Positions 56,381 to 64,000 of a stretch of 64,000 nt of DNA are shown here, in pieces. The translations under genes and the position numbers were made by a program. Source of the stretch: Leuctra nigra (Eukaryota; Arthropoda; Insecta; Plecoptera; Leuctridae); NCBI GenBank assembly GCA_934045905.1, contig OW203771.1, positions 19,600,069 through 19,664,068 on the forward strand. The letters are read 5' to 3'. Below the pieces are notes generated by a model. The model saw nothing but the letters and a program-made list of their open reading frames with translations. It had not been told where the DNA came from and searched no databases. Every line of letters starts with the position of its first letter. Positions within the stretch are counted from its first letter, which is position 1.

Positions 56381-57579
56381 AATTTTTTATTTTGACATTT
56401 TCACAAGTTTGAATTCTGCCTAACCATAGAGCTATTTTTTTTTAGGTTGCCCAGCTTTAATTTTCGCACGTTGGAATTAGTCTACCCATAGAGAGTTTTT
56501 TCCTTCGTCTGCCCAGTTAACTCATGCGCGCGCTATGTGATGTTGTACTTCTAGCTGCCAGTGTGTAATGGCTGAATGGCTGACACGTATCAGTGCATCT
56601 AGACGTCAAAGATATTTTACTGGAGCTATCATACCCAAAGCTGAAATTTTATTAGATAATAATGTTCCCAGTCCTCTTTATAACTCCACGATTCTCAGTA
56701 TAGTAAAATGTCAGAACATATTGTACCGTCACGATCCTTCTGCATTAGTATAAAAAGTCTAAATAGGCTCCGGAAAACAGCTGTTCAGAGGTCGGCCATC
56801 TTGGAGTGAACTCTGGTGTACTCTGGGGGCAATAGAATTTGAACACCTTGCGCAAACGGCTGCCGTGTTCCTATGGATTCCTATTCTATTTACACCAGAC
56901 GTAAAACCGTGCGCGTAAGTGAAGCCTTTTAGCTGCTCAGATGCGTTTAGATCGAAGTTTGGGGTCGTTACGTATGACCCTGACCTAATTGTAATTATTA
57001 TTGATCAGTTCCTATACTTTTCAAAACGTCACGATCCTTCTGCATTAGTATAAAAAGTCTAAATAGGCTCCGGAAAACAGCTGTTCAGAGGACGGCCATC
57101 TTGGAGTGAACTCTGGTGTACTCTGGTAGCAATAGAATTTGAACCCCTTGCGCAAACGGCTGCCGTGTTCCTATGGATTCCTATTCTATTTACACCAGAC
57201 GTAAAACCGTGCGCGTAAGTGAAGTCATTTAGCTGCACAGATGCGTTTAGATCGAAGTTTGAGGTCGTGACGTATGACCCTGGCCTAATTGTATTGATTA
57301 TTGTTCAATTCCTACACTTTTTAAAACGTCACGATCCTTCTGCATTAGTTTAAAAAGTCTAAATAGGCTCCGGAAAACAGCTGTTCAGAGGACGGCCATC
57401 TTGGAGTGAACTCTGGTGGATTCTGGTGTCAATAGCATACGCCTTCTTGCGCACACGGCGACCGTGCTCTGGTGTACTCTGGTGCCAATAGAATACGCCT
57501 TCATGCGCACACGGCTACTCTGGTGTAAATAGAATATGAACCCCTTGCGGGCACGGCTGCCGTGCCAATAGAGCCAGCC

Positions 57580-57690
57580 AATATGATTGGATGAAGACAG
57601 AATATCTGATTTATGATATCACCTCAAGAATCATTGAAATGGACTTCCGTCCTTCTACCTATGAGGTATTGATATGCAATGGTGATGCTT
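57580..57690 (+). repeat. repeat family D, right part
   Basis: aatatgattggatgaagaca, gatatcacctcaagaatcat and ggacttccgtccttctacct match 49655-49745. It continues the family interrupted at 54383. Confidence 0.65.
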
Positions 57691-58353
57691 CGTCACAGTT
57701 CAATTGATCTATACAATTAATTTCCACTATTTCTTTGTACGAGTAATAATTATTGTTATTCACAAGCAAAGAATTATCAATGATAGATTTAGTTCTGGAA
57801 GAATCCAGGTTCTGAGAGCATGCGCATATCGGTGCTAGCTGCTCTGTGGATGTTGTGGCGCATCATGGAGCCATCGGCTGAAACCAGAGATGATCCGTTA
57901 CTAGAGAGTACCGTCGTGTAACACATGACCCAATGCACTATACTCTTTTCTATATAAAGACGCAATGGAATAGTATTGGAAAGTCATGATTTTAATGGAA
58001 TGAACGTACAATAGAAACGAACGAACGAACGTGGAATAGCCTTACAGAATGAACACAACGGTGATATTCAGTAAAATGGTGCTCTTTGTGAATATGAATA
58101 TTAGAAAATAATGCACTCCTGGGTCTTATTCGTATCCGTTGCTACATAAATGAATATCTCTGTGGCAGTTGGGCGCATCATTCTTGACAAAGAGCGATCC
58201 ATGACATTAACGATTCACTCGCTTGAAATCCTGAGTAAAGATTCCTCAGAAAACTTCACCTCCTACATAATGCTGCGTCGTCAGAGGAGCAGAAGTTGTT
58301 GACGATTGCAAGTCCCGTAATTAAAATACTAAAACAGGAAAATGAACACTGAC
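57691..58353. other. downstream or intronic sequence of the DOMON-like gene, no exon identified
   Basis: A+T-rich with a (cgaa)n patch at 58017-58030. The next exon of the minus-strand gene should lie here or beyond the nested elements; I could not find one. Alternatively exon 3 reads through its donor to a stop at 58256. Confidence 0.4.
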
Positions 58354-58618
58354 CACTGAGCATGTCGCCGACCGCCAGTAGAAGATGGTAAGCGTTGGCG
58401 TCCAAGTCGATGGTGCTGGCGCCGCTGTTGACGCTGGTCATCGCCGGCCTCGTGAAGACGCAGGAGGCGGTGGTGTCGACGAAGGATCCGCTGACGAGGC
58501 TCACGCCCGACACGGCGTCCTCGACGTTGTTGTGGATGGCCATGCCGGGGAGGTTATACGACGTCCTCATGTCGATGGCAGCTGCCGGGCCGGCGCACGT
58601 CACGACGCTCGTGGCAGA
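58354..58618 (-). CDS. DOMON-like secreted protein, exon 3
   Basis: On the minus strand, acceptor ctttgtcccacag, then SATSVVTCAGPAAAIDMRTS, YNLPGMAIHNNVEDAVSGVS, LVSGSFVDTTASCVFTRPAM, a short serine-rich turn, and STIDLDANAYHLLLAVGDML before donor G|GTCAGT (phase 1). The CxFTRP...D..A.YHLLLAVG pattern is typical of DOMON domains, which bind haem or sugar in ferric-chelate reductase-like and related extracellular proteins. If the donor is skipped the frame runs on to a stop at 58256. Exon 3 joins in phase 0 to exon 2. A partial copy of its acceptor and first 113 bases lies upstream. Confidence 0.75.
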
Positions 58619-58639
58619 CTGTGGGACAAAGTCATAGTT

Positions 58640-58760
58640 ACAATATTCCCGACACGGCGTCCTCGACGTTGTTGTGGATGCCGACGCCGGGGAGGTTGAA
58701 CGACGTCCTCATGTCGATGTCAGCTGCTGGGCCGGCGCACGCCACTAAGCTGGTGACAGA
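58640..58760 (-). repeat. partial upstream duplicate of DOMON exon 3 acceptor and 5' half
   Basis: On the minus strand acceptor cgtaccacag at 58761 is followed by SVTSLVACAGPAADIDMRTS, FNLPGVGIHNNVEDAVSG, then sequence diverges into aatattgtaactatgac and the true acceptor. The offset is 142 bp. Compared with exon 3 it has several amino-acid changes but no stop in the shared part; read on, it stops at TTGTAA. It is therefore an older copy than those in the ZIP gene and lacks its own donor. Confidence 0.85.
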
Positions 58761-58873
58761 CTGTGGTACGAGTTCACATCTTTACTTCGACATCCAGTAC
58801 ATAGGCGAGTGGTTGAAAATTAAAAATGAACCGATTGTTCAATAATTTAAATGGTGAATATTGGGTGAAAAGA

Positions 58874-59243
58874 GGAAAGTATGATTCAGGCGGCTGAAAT
58901 GAAATTTGTTAGAGCTATGTTTGGAGTATCAATTTTGGATCGGATAAAAAGTAAAAGGTTAAGGAAGGAAGTTGGAGTGGAGAGATTGAGCACACTATTG
59001 GAAGAGATAGATTAAGGGGATTAAGGTGGTTCCGAAAAGTGAAGATGATGAAGGATTCAAGATTGGCCAAAATAGAGTTCGAAAGAAATGATTATATGAA
59101 AAGAAAAGTTGAGAGACCTCGTACAAGATGGTTTGAGCAGATAAAACAAGATATTGTAGATCGTGGGGGAAAGTTGGGAGAGTGTCGATAAACAAGAACT
59201 GTGGAGAGAGAAGGAGAAATGGAATGAGTTAGTGCCTAGTGGA
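58874..59243 (+). pseudogene. decayed non-LTR retrotransposon ORF2, C-terminal end, frameshifted
   Basis: Three frames together read AAEMKFVRAMFGVSILDRIK, LRKEVGVERLSTLLEEID, then (shift) RLRGLRWFRKVKMMKDSRLA, VERPRTRWFEQIKQDIVDRG, then (shift) DKQELWREKEKWNELVPSG and a stop. The LRW...V.RM.DSRL...RPRTRW pattern is the common C-terminal segment of insect endonuclease-reverse transcriptase elements. Two frameshifts make it non-functional. It lies in the intron upstream of DOMON exon 3, on the opposite strand, and leads straight into a (GAA)n tract. Confidence 0.8.
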
Positions 59244-59366
59244 TAGAAAGGAAGTAGAGACGGAAGAAAGCTGTGGAGAAAATGATGTGGATGAATTTGA
59301 AAATAGAAGAGAAGATGTTGAGATGTGGACAGAAGAAAATGAAGTGGAATTTGATGAAGAACAAGC

Positions 59367-59785
59367 AGAAGAAGAAGAAGAAGAAGAAGAAGAAGAAGAA
59401 GAAGAAGAAGAAGAAGAAGAAGAAGAAGAAGAAGAAGAAGAAGAAGAAGAAGAAGAAGAAGAAGAAGAAGAAGAAGAAGAAGAAGAAGAAGAAGAAGAAG
59501 AAGAATAAGAAGAATAAGGTGAAGAAGAAGAAGAAGAGTGTGAAGAAGAAGAAGAAGAAGAAGAAGAAGAAGAAGAAGAAGAAGAAGAAGAAGAAGAAGA
59601 AGAAGAAGAAGAAGAAGAAGAAGAAGAAGAAGAAGAAGAAGAAGAAGAGAAGAAGAAGAAGAAGAAGAAGAGAAGAAGAAGAAGAAGAAGAAGAAGAAGA
59701 AGAAGAAGAAGAAGAAGAAGAAGAAGAAGAAGAAGAAGAAGAAGAAGAAGAAGAAGAAGAGAAGAAGAAGAAGAAGAAGAAGAAG
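59367..59785 (+). repeat. (GAA)n microsatellite, about 420 bp
   Basis: Almost continuous gaagaa triplets with a few interruptions (gaataag, gtgtg, gagaag), probably expanded from the 3' tail of the preceding LINE fragment. Poly-Glu and poly-Lys frames across it are artefacts. Confidence 0.97.
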
Positions 59786-60164
59786 GAGGTGAAGAAGAAA
59801 TTGAATGAAGTAGATTAGATAGATTTAGATTTATTGGTAAAAAGTGTGACAGGCTTGGCCAGCTGGCATTATGTATATGTTTTGTGACCTATATATTTTT
59901 TGTGAGCGAATTTTTTCCACTCCAATTTTTGGAAAGGTGCATTTATGTATGCTCTGTGAAAAAAAAAATGATCGGTCATTGGGACAAAAATTACAAGTTT
60001 TAAAAATGTTCAATCTTCGGTCAAGAACTTCAATAATTAATGATTATTTGAAACTTGTTATTTTAAAAAAATTCTCAGATTCGTGTTATCTGGAAAGTAT
60101 TGTGCCACACACCTGGATCACTTGTCAATCAATAGATTTCAACGGATTTGGCGGCTATGTTTAC
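59786..60164. other. DOMON-like gene intron, no feature seen
   Basis: A+T-rich sequence downstream (minus strand) of the exon 2 donor. Nothing recognised. Confidence 0.5.
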
Positions 60165-60359
60165 CATGGCTGGGGTCGAGGAGATGCCGACGGAGGCATA
60201 GACGCCTCCGATGGCGGTGAGCTCGAAGCTGTAGTCGGCGCCGACCTGGGTGACGGCGACGGCGGCGACGCAGGTGTCGGGGGTGGAGTCCCTGCAGCCG
60301 GCGGGGGTGGAGAAGCAGGCGGAGGTGACCCCGCAGTTCGCCGGGAGGACGGCAAGAAC
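60165..60359 (-). CDS. DOMON-like secreted protein, exon 2
   Basis: Minus strand: acceptor attgttggccag, then VLAVLPANCGVTSACFSTPA, GCRDSTPDTCVAAVAVTQVG and ADYSFELTAIGGVYASVGIS, STPAM, donor GTAAAC. 65 codons, phase 0 at both ends. YSFEL..IGGVYASVGIS matches the first strands of a DOMON domain (F.L....G.Y.AVG.S), and four cysteines fit an extracellular fold. It joins exon 1 as LSAPVLAVLPANC. GC-rich compared with its surroundings. The reading that continues through the donor to a stop at 60129 is less likely. Confidence 0.75.
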
Positions 60360-60520
60360 CTGGCCAACAATCACGTGGATTGGACATTTCACACAGAAAA
60401 GTTACGAGAAGAACGGAGGATAATATTCCAGAGAAATAAAAGGAGATGGTGTGAACGAGTATGTGGTAAGGAAAATAAACCGCCGAATTGGGGTTTGAAA
60501 ATAGGACCTCTACTTCGAGC

Positions 60521-60910
60521 CAAGAGCGTATCCAGGATTAAATTTCGGGGGGAGGGGGGCGGACATTACTAATATTTTGAAAAATCACATTTGGAAAACA
60601 AGGGGTTCGGGGGCGCACCCCCCAAGAAAATTTTTATCAAGGTAATTCATATAGGTGCAATTTTGAATCGCAGTGTAAAGCTATTTTGGAAAATTATACA
60701 TTACAAAATATTCAAAAATTGAGGAAAAAAATTGAATTTTAACTCAATTTTAACCATTTTGAAACGTTTTTGACATGATCTGCCTATTTAAAAGTGATTT
60801 TTTCACATATTATTTTAAATGCATGCTTATTTTCTTAGATGAAACCATAATTTCGGGGGAGTGGGGGGGGGGGGGGGCATGCCCTCCCCCCCTTCCTGAA
60901 TACGCCCTTG
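60521..60910 (+). mobile_element. hAT-type MITE with G/C-homopolymer interior and 8-bp target duplication
   Basis: Ends CAAGAGCGTATCCAGGA and TCCTGAATACGCCCTTG are inverted repeats, flanked by the perfect direct repeat CTTCGAGC (60513-60520 and 60911-60918). The interior has cggggggaggggggcgg and poly-G/poly-C runs. This copy shows that the window's G/C-ended repeats are likely hAT derivatives. Confidence 0.9.
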
Positions 60911-61492
60911 CTTCGAGCTCCTTTATATTATCCGTACTCTATACTGGAAGTTCTCTAGAAACCGAAGATCTCAAAATAAATATCCTTTCATATTGAGAAG
61001 AGCGGAGGATAATAAAGCAGTTAAATATAAGGTGATGCGTGAACGGGTACGTCGTAATTTTGTAGAATTAAGTTTGATAACTATCAGATTTGATTATATT
61101 CAAGTACTAAAATTTTAAGTTTGACCAAATATCTAGGTCTTTGTCACTGATCTCCATGTACTTCCACTTCGTTGCGTGGATTGCGCATTGAATCCCTTTA
61201 GCATTAGTCCCAGTGAAGCCGAAAATACATCAGAAAAATGTTCCTAAAATGTTCCTTTTCCAGGTCATCAATTTATAACAGCCTTTTACACGATCTGAAT
61301 CATTTCTAAAATCACTTTGAATCAACTAAATCATTACATTAGTCATTAGTTAACTAGTAAATAAACACGTTTTAGTTTCATTAGTTATAATTTGTTAGGA
61401 ATCACAAAGTAATCACGGCGGCAACTTAGAAAATGTCGACTTCACTCGCATAGCATTGATAAGCAATCCACGTGTTATGGTGTTATATATAC
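60911..61492. other. DOMON-like gene intron, no feature seen
   Basis: A+T-rich sequence without recognisable repeat ends or coding pattern. Confidence 0.45.
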
Positions 61493-63845
61493 CCAGAAAA
61501 AACACTCCGTGTAAAAATACCAGCCAAGTCTCTTTAACTATAAAAAAAATAGAAGAAATCTAAAAATTCAGCACTGAAAAGGAGTGATATCAAAAAAGGA
61601 GCCAAGTCAACGAATTTTCCAAATTTTAATCGTACCATTGAAATAAAAATATCAACCCCCGAGAAATACTTAAAAAAAGGACTTGGCGCATCGTTTTTTT
61701 AAAGACACTTTTCTATCCTAAAAGTATAGGAAGAACTCTACAAGTATATTTTCCTGAGTATATCACATTCATTATCGACGAATCATACTACGTTTTAATA
61801 TAACTAGTACTCTTACCTACTGGCAGTTTTGGTATTTTGTCAATATTCAGAGGAAATAAACGGATAAACGAATAACGAATAAACGGAAGCGGCCTAGTCT
61901 ATTCGTTATTGCCACTATTTCTAGGGTCATATTAATCAATCATACTTCTCAATATCGTGACTGAGGGAAATAGCGAAAGCGCTCATTACAAGAAGGCCGT
62001 CAATGAGATTTGTATAAGTGACTAGTGCACTGAGCCATGCTGCTCAAATAATTACTGACTAGATTTTTATCTAAAGTAATACGTTATGTAATTTATGAAT
62101 TTTTTTGGTATAAAATGTTAATTAATAGCAATTAATTACACGGCGAGAAGGTTCAAAGTATAATGCTGTAGTAGGTATGTTGATGTACCCACAAAACTAT
62201 AGGTACCTACCAATCACAAACACAACTGTTCTGTATTTATTGCTTGTAAGACAATGCTATGTTTCTTTGCGTACTTATATTTAAATTTAAAATATTTTAC
62301 AGAATGTTCAATATTTAATTTGAAAGTTTTGTCCCAATTTTTCTAGGCATTTCTGAACTACGTAGTATGTGAGTGGCATAAGCTTAAGAATAGAAAAATG
62401 TCTTTAAAAAAACGATGCGCCAAGTCCTTTTTTTAAGTATTTCTCGGGGGTTGATATTTTTATTTCAATGGTACGATTAAAATTTGGAAAATTCGTTGAC
62501 TTGGCTCCTTTTTTGATATCACTCCTTTTCAGTGCTGAATTTTTAGATTTCTTCTATTTTTTTTTATAGTTAAAGAGACTTGGCTGGTATTTTTACACGG
62601 AGTGTTTTTTCTGGGATATCACTTCTTTTGTTAGTTTATTCATACAGCTTGTAGCACATGTCCGAGCAGGGACTAATTTCTTTAAAAAAATACGCCTCAA
62701 CCGATTTGGTTACTATGAAAAGTTGCGTTTGGTATAAGATGAAAATGATTATCCAAGAAGAATAGCTTAAGTTTCGTTATAATCGATCCAGCCGTTTTCG
62801 ATACATGACGTCACTTCCGGTTTTGAAATAGCGGCCGAATTCCGGTATAAGTAATAAGAAAACAATCTAGTTTTATCTAGTTGATACCTTCATGAACGAC
62901 CATCTGAATTCCTAATCCCTATATTTCCGTAAAATCGGTCATGCCGTTTGTAATATATGACGTCACTTCCGGTTTCATTTAGTGGTTCCTGCCGCCATTT
63001 CCGGTACCATTAATTTATTTATTCATTTTTCACAATTGATTTTTCAAATAAATAGCAGAATGAATACGCAGGAGCTAGTTCAGTTGCAATCGGTACAGGC
63101 GTTTTAGATATATGACGTCACTTCCGGTTTCAGGAATGGCGGCCGAGAACACTGCTACCTTGAATATATAAATTGTATTGTCTATGTTACAATGTAAGTT
63201 AATTATGTACGTATTTTAAGTATAATTTGTTGAAATAAGTTAAATATTGCGTATTTATGACGTCACTTCCGGTTTAGAAAATAAGAAAATAATATTTTTT
63301 TTATTGATACTTCATATAGATGACCATCTAAATCGAATGGCGCTAATTTCGTTCTAATCGGTCCAGACGTTTTTGAGTTATGACGTCACTTCCGGTTTCA
63401 AAATGGCGGCTTCCGGTTGGTTTTATAAAAAGGCACCTCAGACGCCAAAAGTGCACATGTGGTAAAAATTTCAGGTCGATCGGTTCAGCCGTTTAGGCTG
63501 TGGCGGTGATAGCGACGTTTCGTGATATCATCAGAATCATCATCATCTTCAGAATCAGAAAGTGGTGTAATTTCACTGTTTTCTCGGTCCTCTAGCGCGC
63601 AAATGGCATAACCTATTGTTCCCAAATTTGGTATATGTAGTGGGGTGGGCCATAGCTCGAAATTAAGATATTTCGCAACAATGTGAGATTTACCAATTTT
63701 GAGATCCAGTAGGCCGAAAATGCCATGTTGTTGCTTACAGTAAAAGTGTTTGGTCTGCTCCTCAGTTTATTATGCATTTACGGTATGTTGAGTGACTGTG
63801 AGTGTATAGTACGACTTGGCTGGGTGGAGCGACCGCTCCACTAGA
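61493..63845 (+). mobile_element. mobile element family B, intact reference copy, 2.35 kb
   Basis: Left end cccagaaaaaacactccgtg. Arms 61497-61725 and 62390-62618 are inverted repeats of about 230 bp around a 0.66-kb spacer. The right half has five tatgacgtcacttccggttt motifs, three followed by aaatggcggc-like words, then gccgtttaggctgtggcggtg. It ends in the hairpin GTGGAGCG-AC-CGCTCCAC and TAGAT at 63845. No ORF. The hairpin just before CTAG suggests a Helitron-like 3' end, but the long arms at the left end are not typical of Helitrons, so the class is open. Confidence 0.75.
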
Positions 63846-63873
63846 TCAGTGGTCTTTGGGTGTGAGTACTTAC

Positions 63874-63924
63874 AGGGGCGCTGAGCACTGCGGCGAAAAC
63901 AGCAACAATCATGACACCTGCCAT
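63874..63924 (-). CDS. DOMON-like secreted protein, exon 1: signal peptide
   Basis: Minus strand ATG at 63922-63924 reads MAGVMIVAVFAAVLSAP then donor GTAAGT. Seventeen codons in phase 0, a typical signal-peptide core, joining exon 2. The family B element ends only 28 bases into the intron after this donor. Assignment to the same gene as exon 2, 3.5 kb away, rests on strand, phase and the need for a signal peptide; no other candidate partner is visible. Confidence 0.65.
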
Positions 63925-64000
63925 CCTGAAACCAAATGATGACGTAATAACCCTCTGTACTTAAACTGATGCTGTCGTCTAGCTAAACAAATATGCCCCC
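63925..64000 (-). promoter_or_regulatory. 5' flank of the DOMON-like gene, boundaries unknown
   Basis: Contains gatgacgtaata and ends at the window edge. It may be 5' UTR or promoter; no TATA box is visible within it. Confidence 0.25.

Larger units (their letters stand above)
54384..57579. mobile_element. 3.2-kb element with long inverted repeats made of 300-bp tandem arrays; 9-bp target duplication (MULE-like)
   Basis: It is flanked by direct repeats AATATGATT (54375-54383, 57580-57588); related family D copies at 43184 and 49650 show the empty site. The ends tctattcacacggcggcc-gtgcccgcaag and, inverted, tctattggcacggcagcc-gtgcccgcaag pair. The left array has four 300-bp units (gcgcaa(g/a)ggg at 54921, 55221, 55521, 55821); the right array has inverted units at the same 300-bp period (acgatccttc at 56731, 57031, 57331). 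A ~750-bp centre holds no transposase. Long inverted ends plus a 9-bp duplication suggest the Mutator superfamily or a foldback derivative. Confidence 0.85.

Noticed and set aside
54901..57420. CRISPR array or ordinary satellite as explanation of the 300-bp repeats
   Set aside because: Units are 300 bp without short repeats and spacers, are inverted between halves, and the whole is bounded by a target duplication in a eukaryotic context.
59239..59818. Poly-glutamate and poly-lysine frames
   Set aside because: Products of the (GAA)n tract following a LINE remnant.
60129..60392. Single-exon reading of the DOMON exon 2 region from an upstream ATG to a stop
   Set aside because: The first residues are intron sequence before a good acceptor, and a GTAAAC donor precedes the stop; homology is confined to the exon.

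Overview
The window looks like A+T-rich nuclear DNA of an arthropod, most likely an insect. The host genes are short GC-richer exons with GT..AG introns, and two of them encode secreted proteins with chitin-binding type-2 (peritrophin-A, CBM14) cysteine patterns. The rest is mostly transposable elements, satellites, foldbacks and microsatellites. The word taggtacctac, common in several insect genomes, recurs, but I cannot name the species or order.

Four host genes are supported. (1) Plus strand, 761-10108: the 3' part of a ZIP (SLC39A, ZIP1/2/3-like) zinc transporter, five exons, with TM1-3 lying upstream of the window and a histidine-rich C-terminal tail in its own last exon. (2) and (3) Minus strand, 19075-21129 and 22502-24093: two tandem paralogues encoding secreted proteins of 387 and 390 residues, each with a tiny first exon and one long second exon. 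(4) Minus strand, 58354-63924: three exons of a secreted DOMON-like protein, 3' end unresolved.

Region by region: 1-10.1 kb is the ZIP gene, with its introns filled by tandem repeats, two transposon families and a hAT MITE. 10.1-19 kb is intergenic, with two large Helitron-like elements in inverted orientation and a hAT element. 19-24.1 kb holds the peritrophin-like pair. 24-31 kb holds foldbacks, a MITE, an assembly gap and a mobile element. 31.2-36.2 kb is a non-LTR retrotransposon with ORF1, an iteron-rich insertion, and an ORF2 that has kept its endonuclease but lost its reverse transcriptase. 36-50 kb is repeat-rich intergenic DNA with an LTR-like promoter and a (CAGA)n array. 50.2-54.2 kb is a nest of elements. 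54.4-57.6 kb is a 3.2-kb element with long inverted repeats built from 300-bp tandem arrays and a 9-bp target duplication. 57.7-64 kb is the DOMON gene with a LINE remnant, a (GAA)n tract, a hAT element and a full-length copy of the element interrupted by the gap at 27.4 kb.

The most unusual signal is that four of the five ZIP exons, and independently one DOMON exon, are preceded by tandem copies of their own splice acceptor plus the first 59-113 bases of the exon. Each gene therefore carries a series of decoy acceptors, and for ZIP exons 2 and 4 of those seen here use of the decoy would run into a stop. This is either a recurrent duplication process targeting intron-exon boundaries or a systematic assembly error; both are testable.
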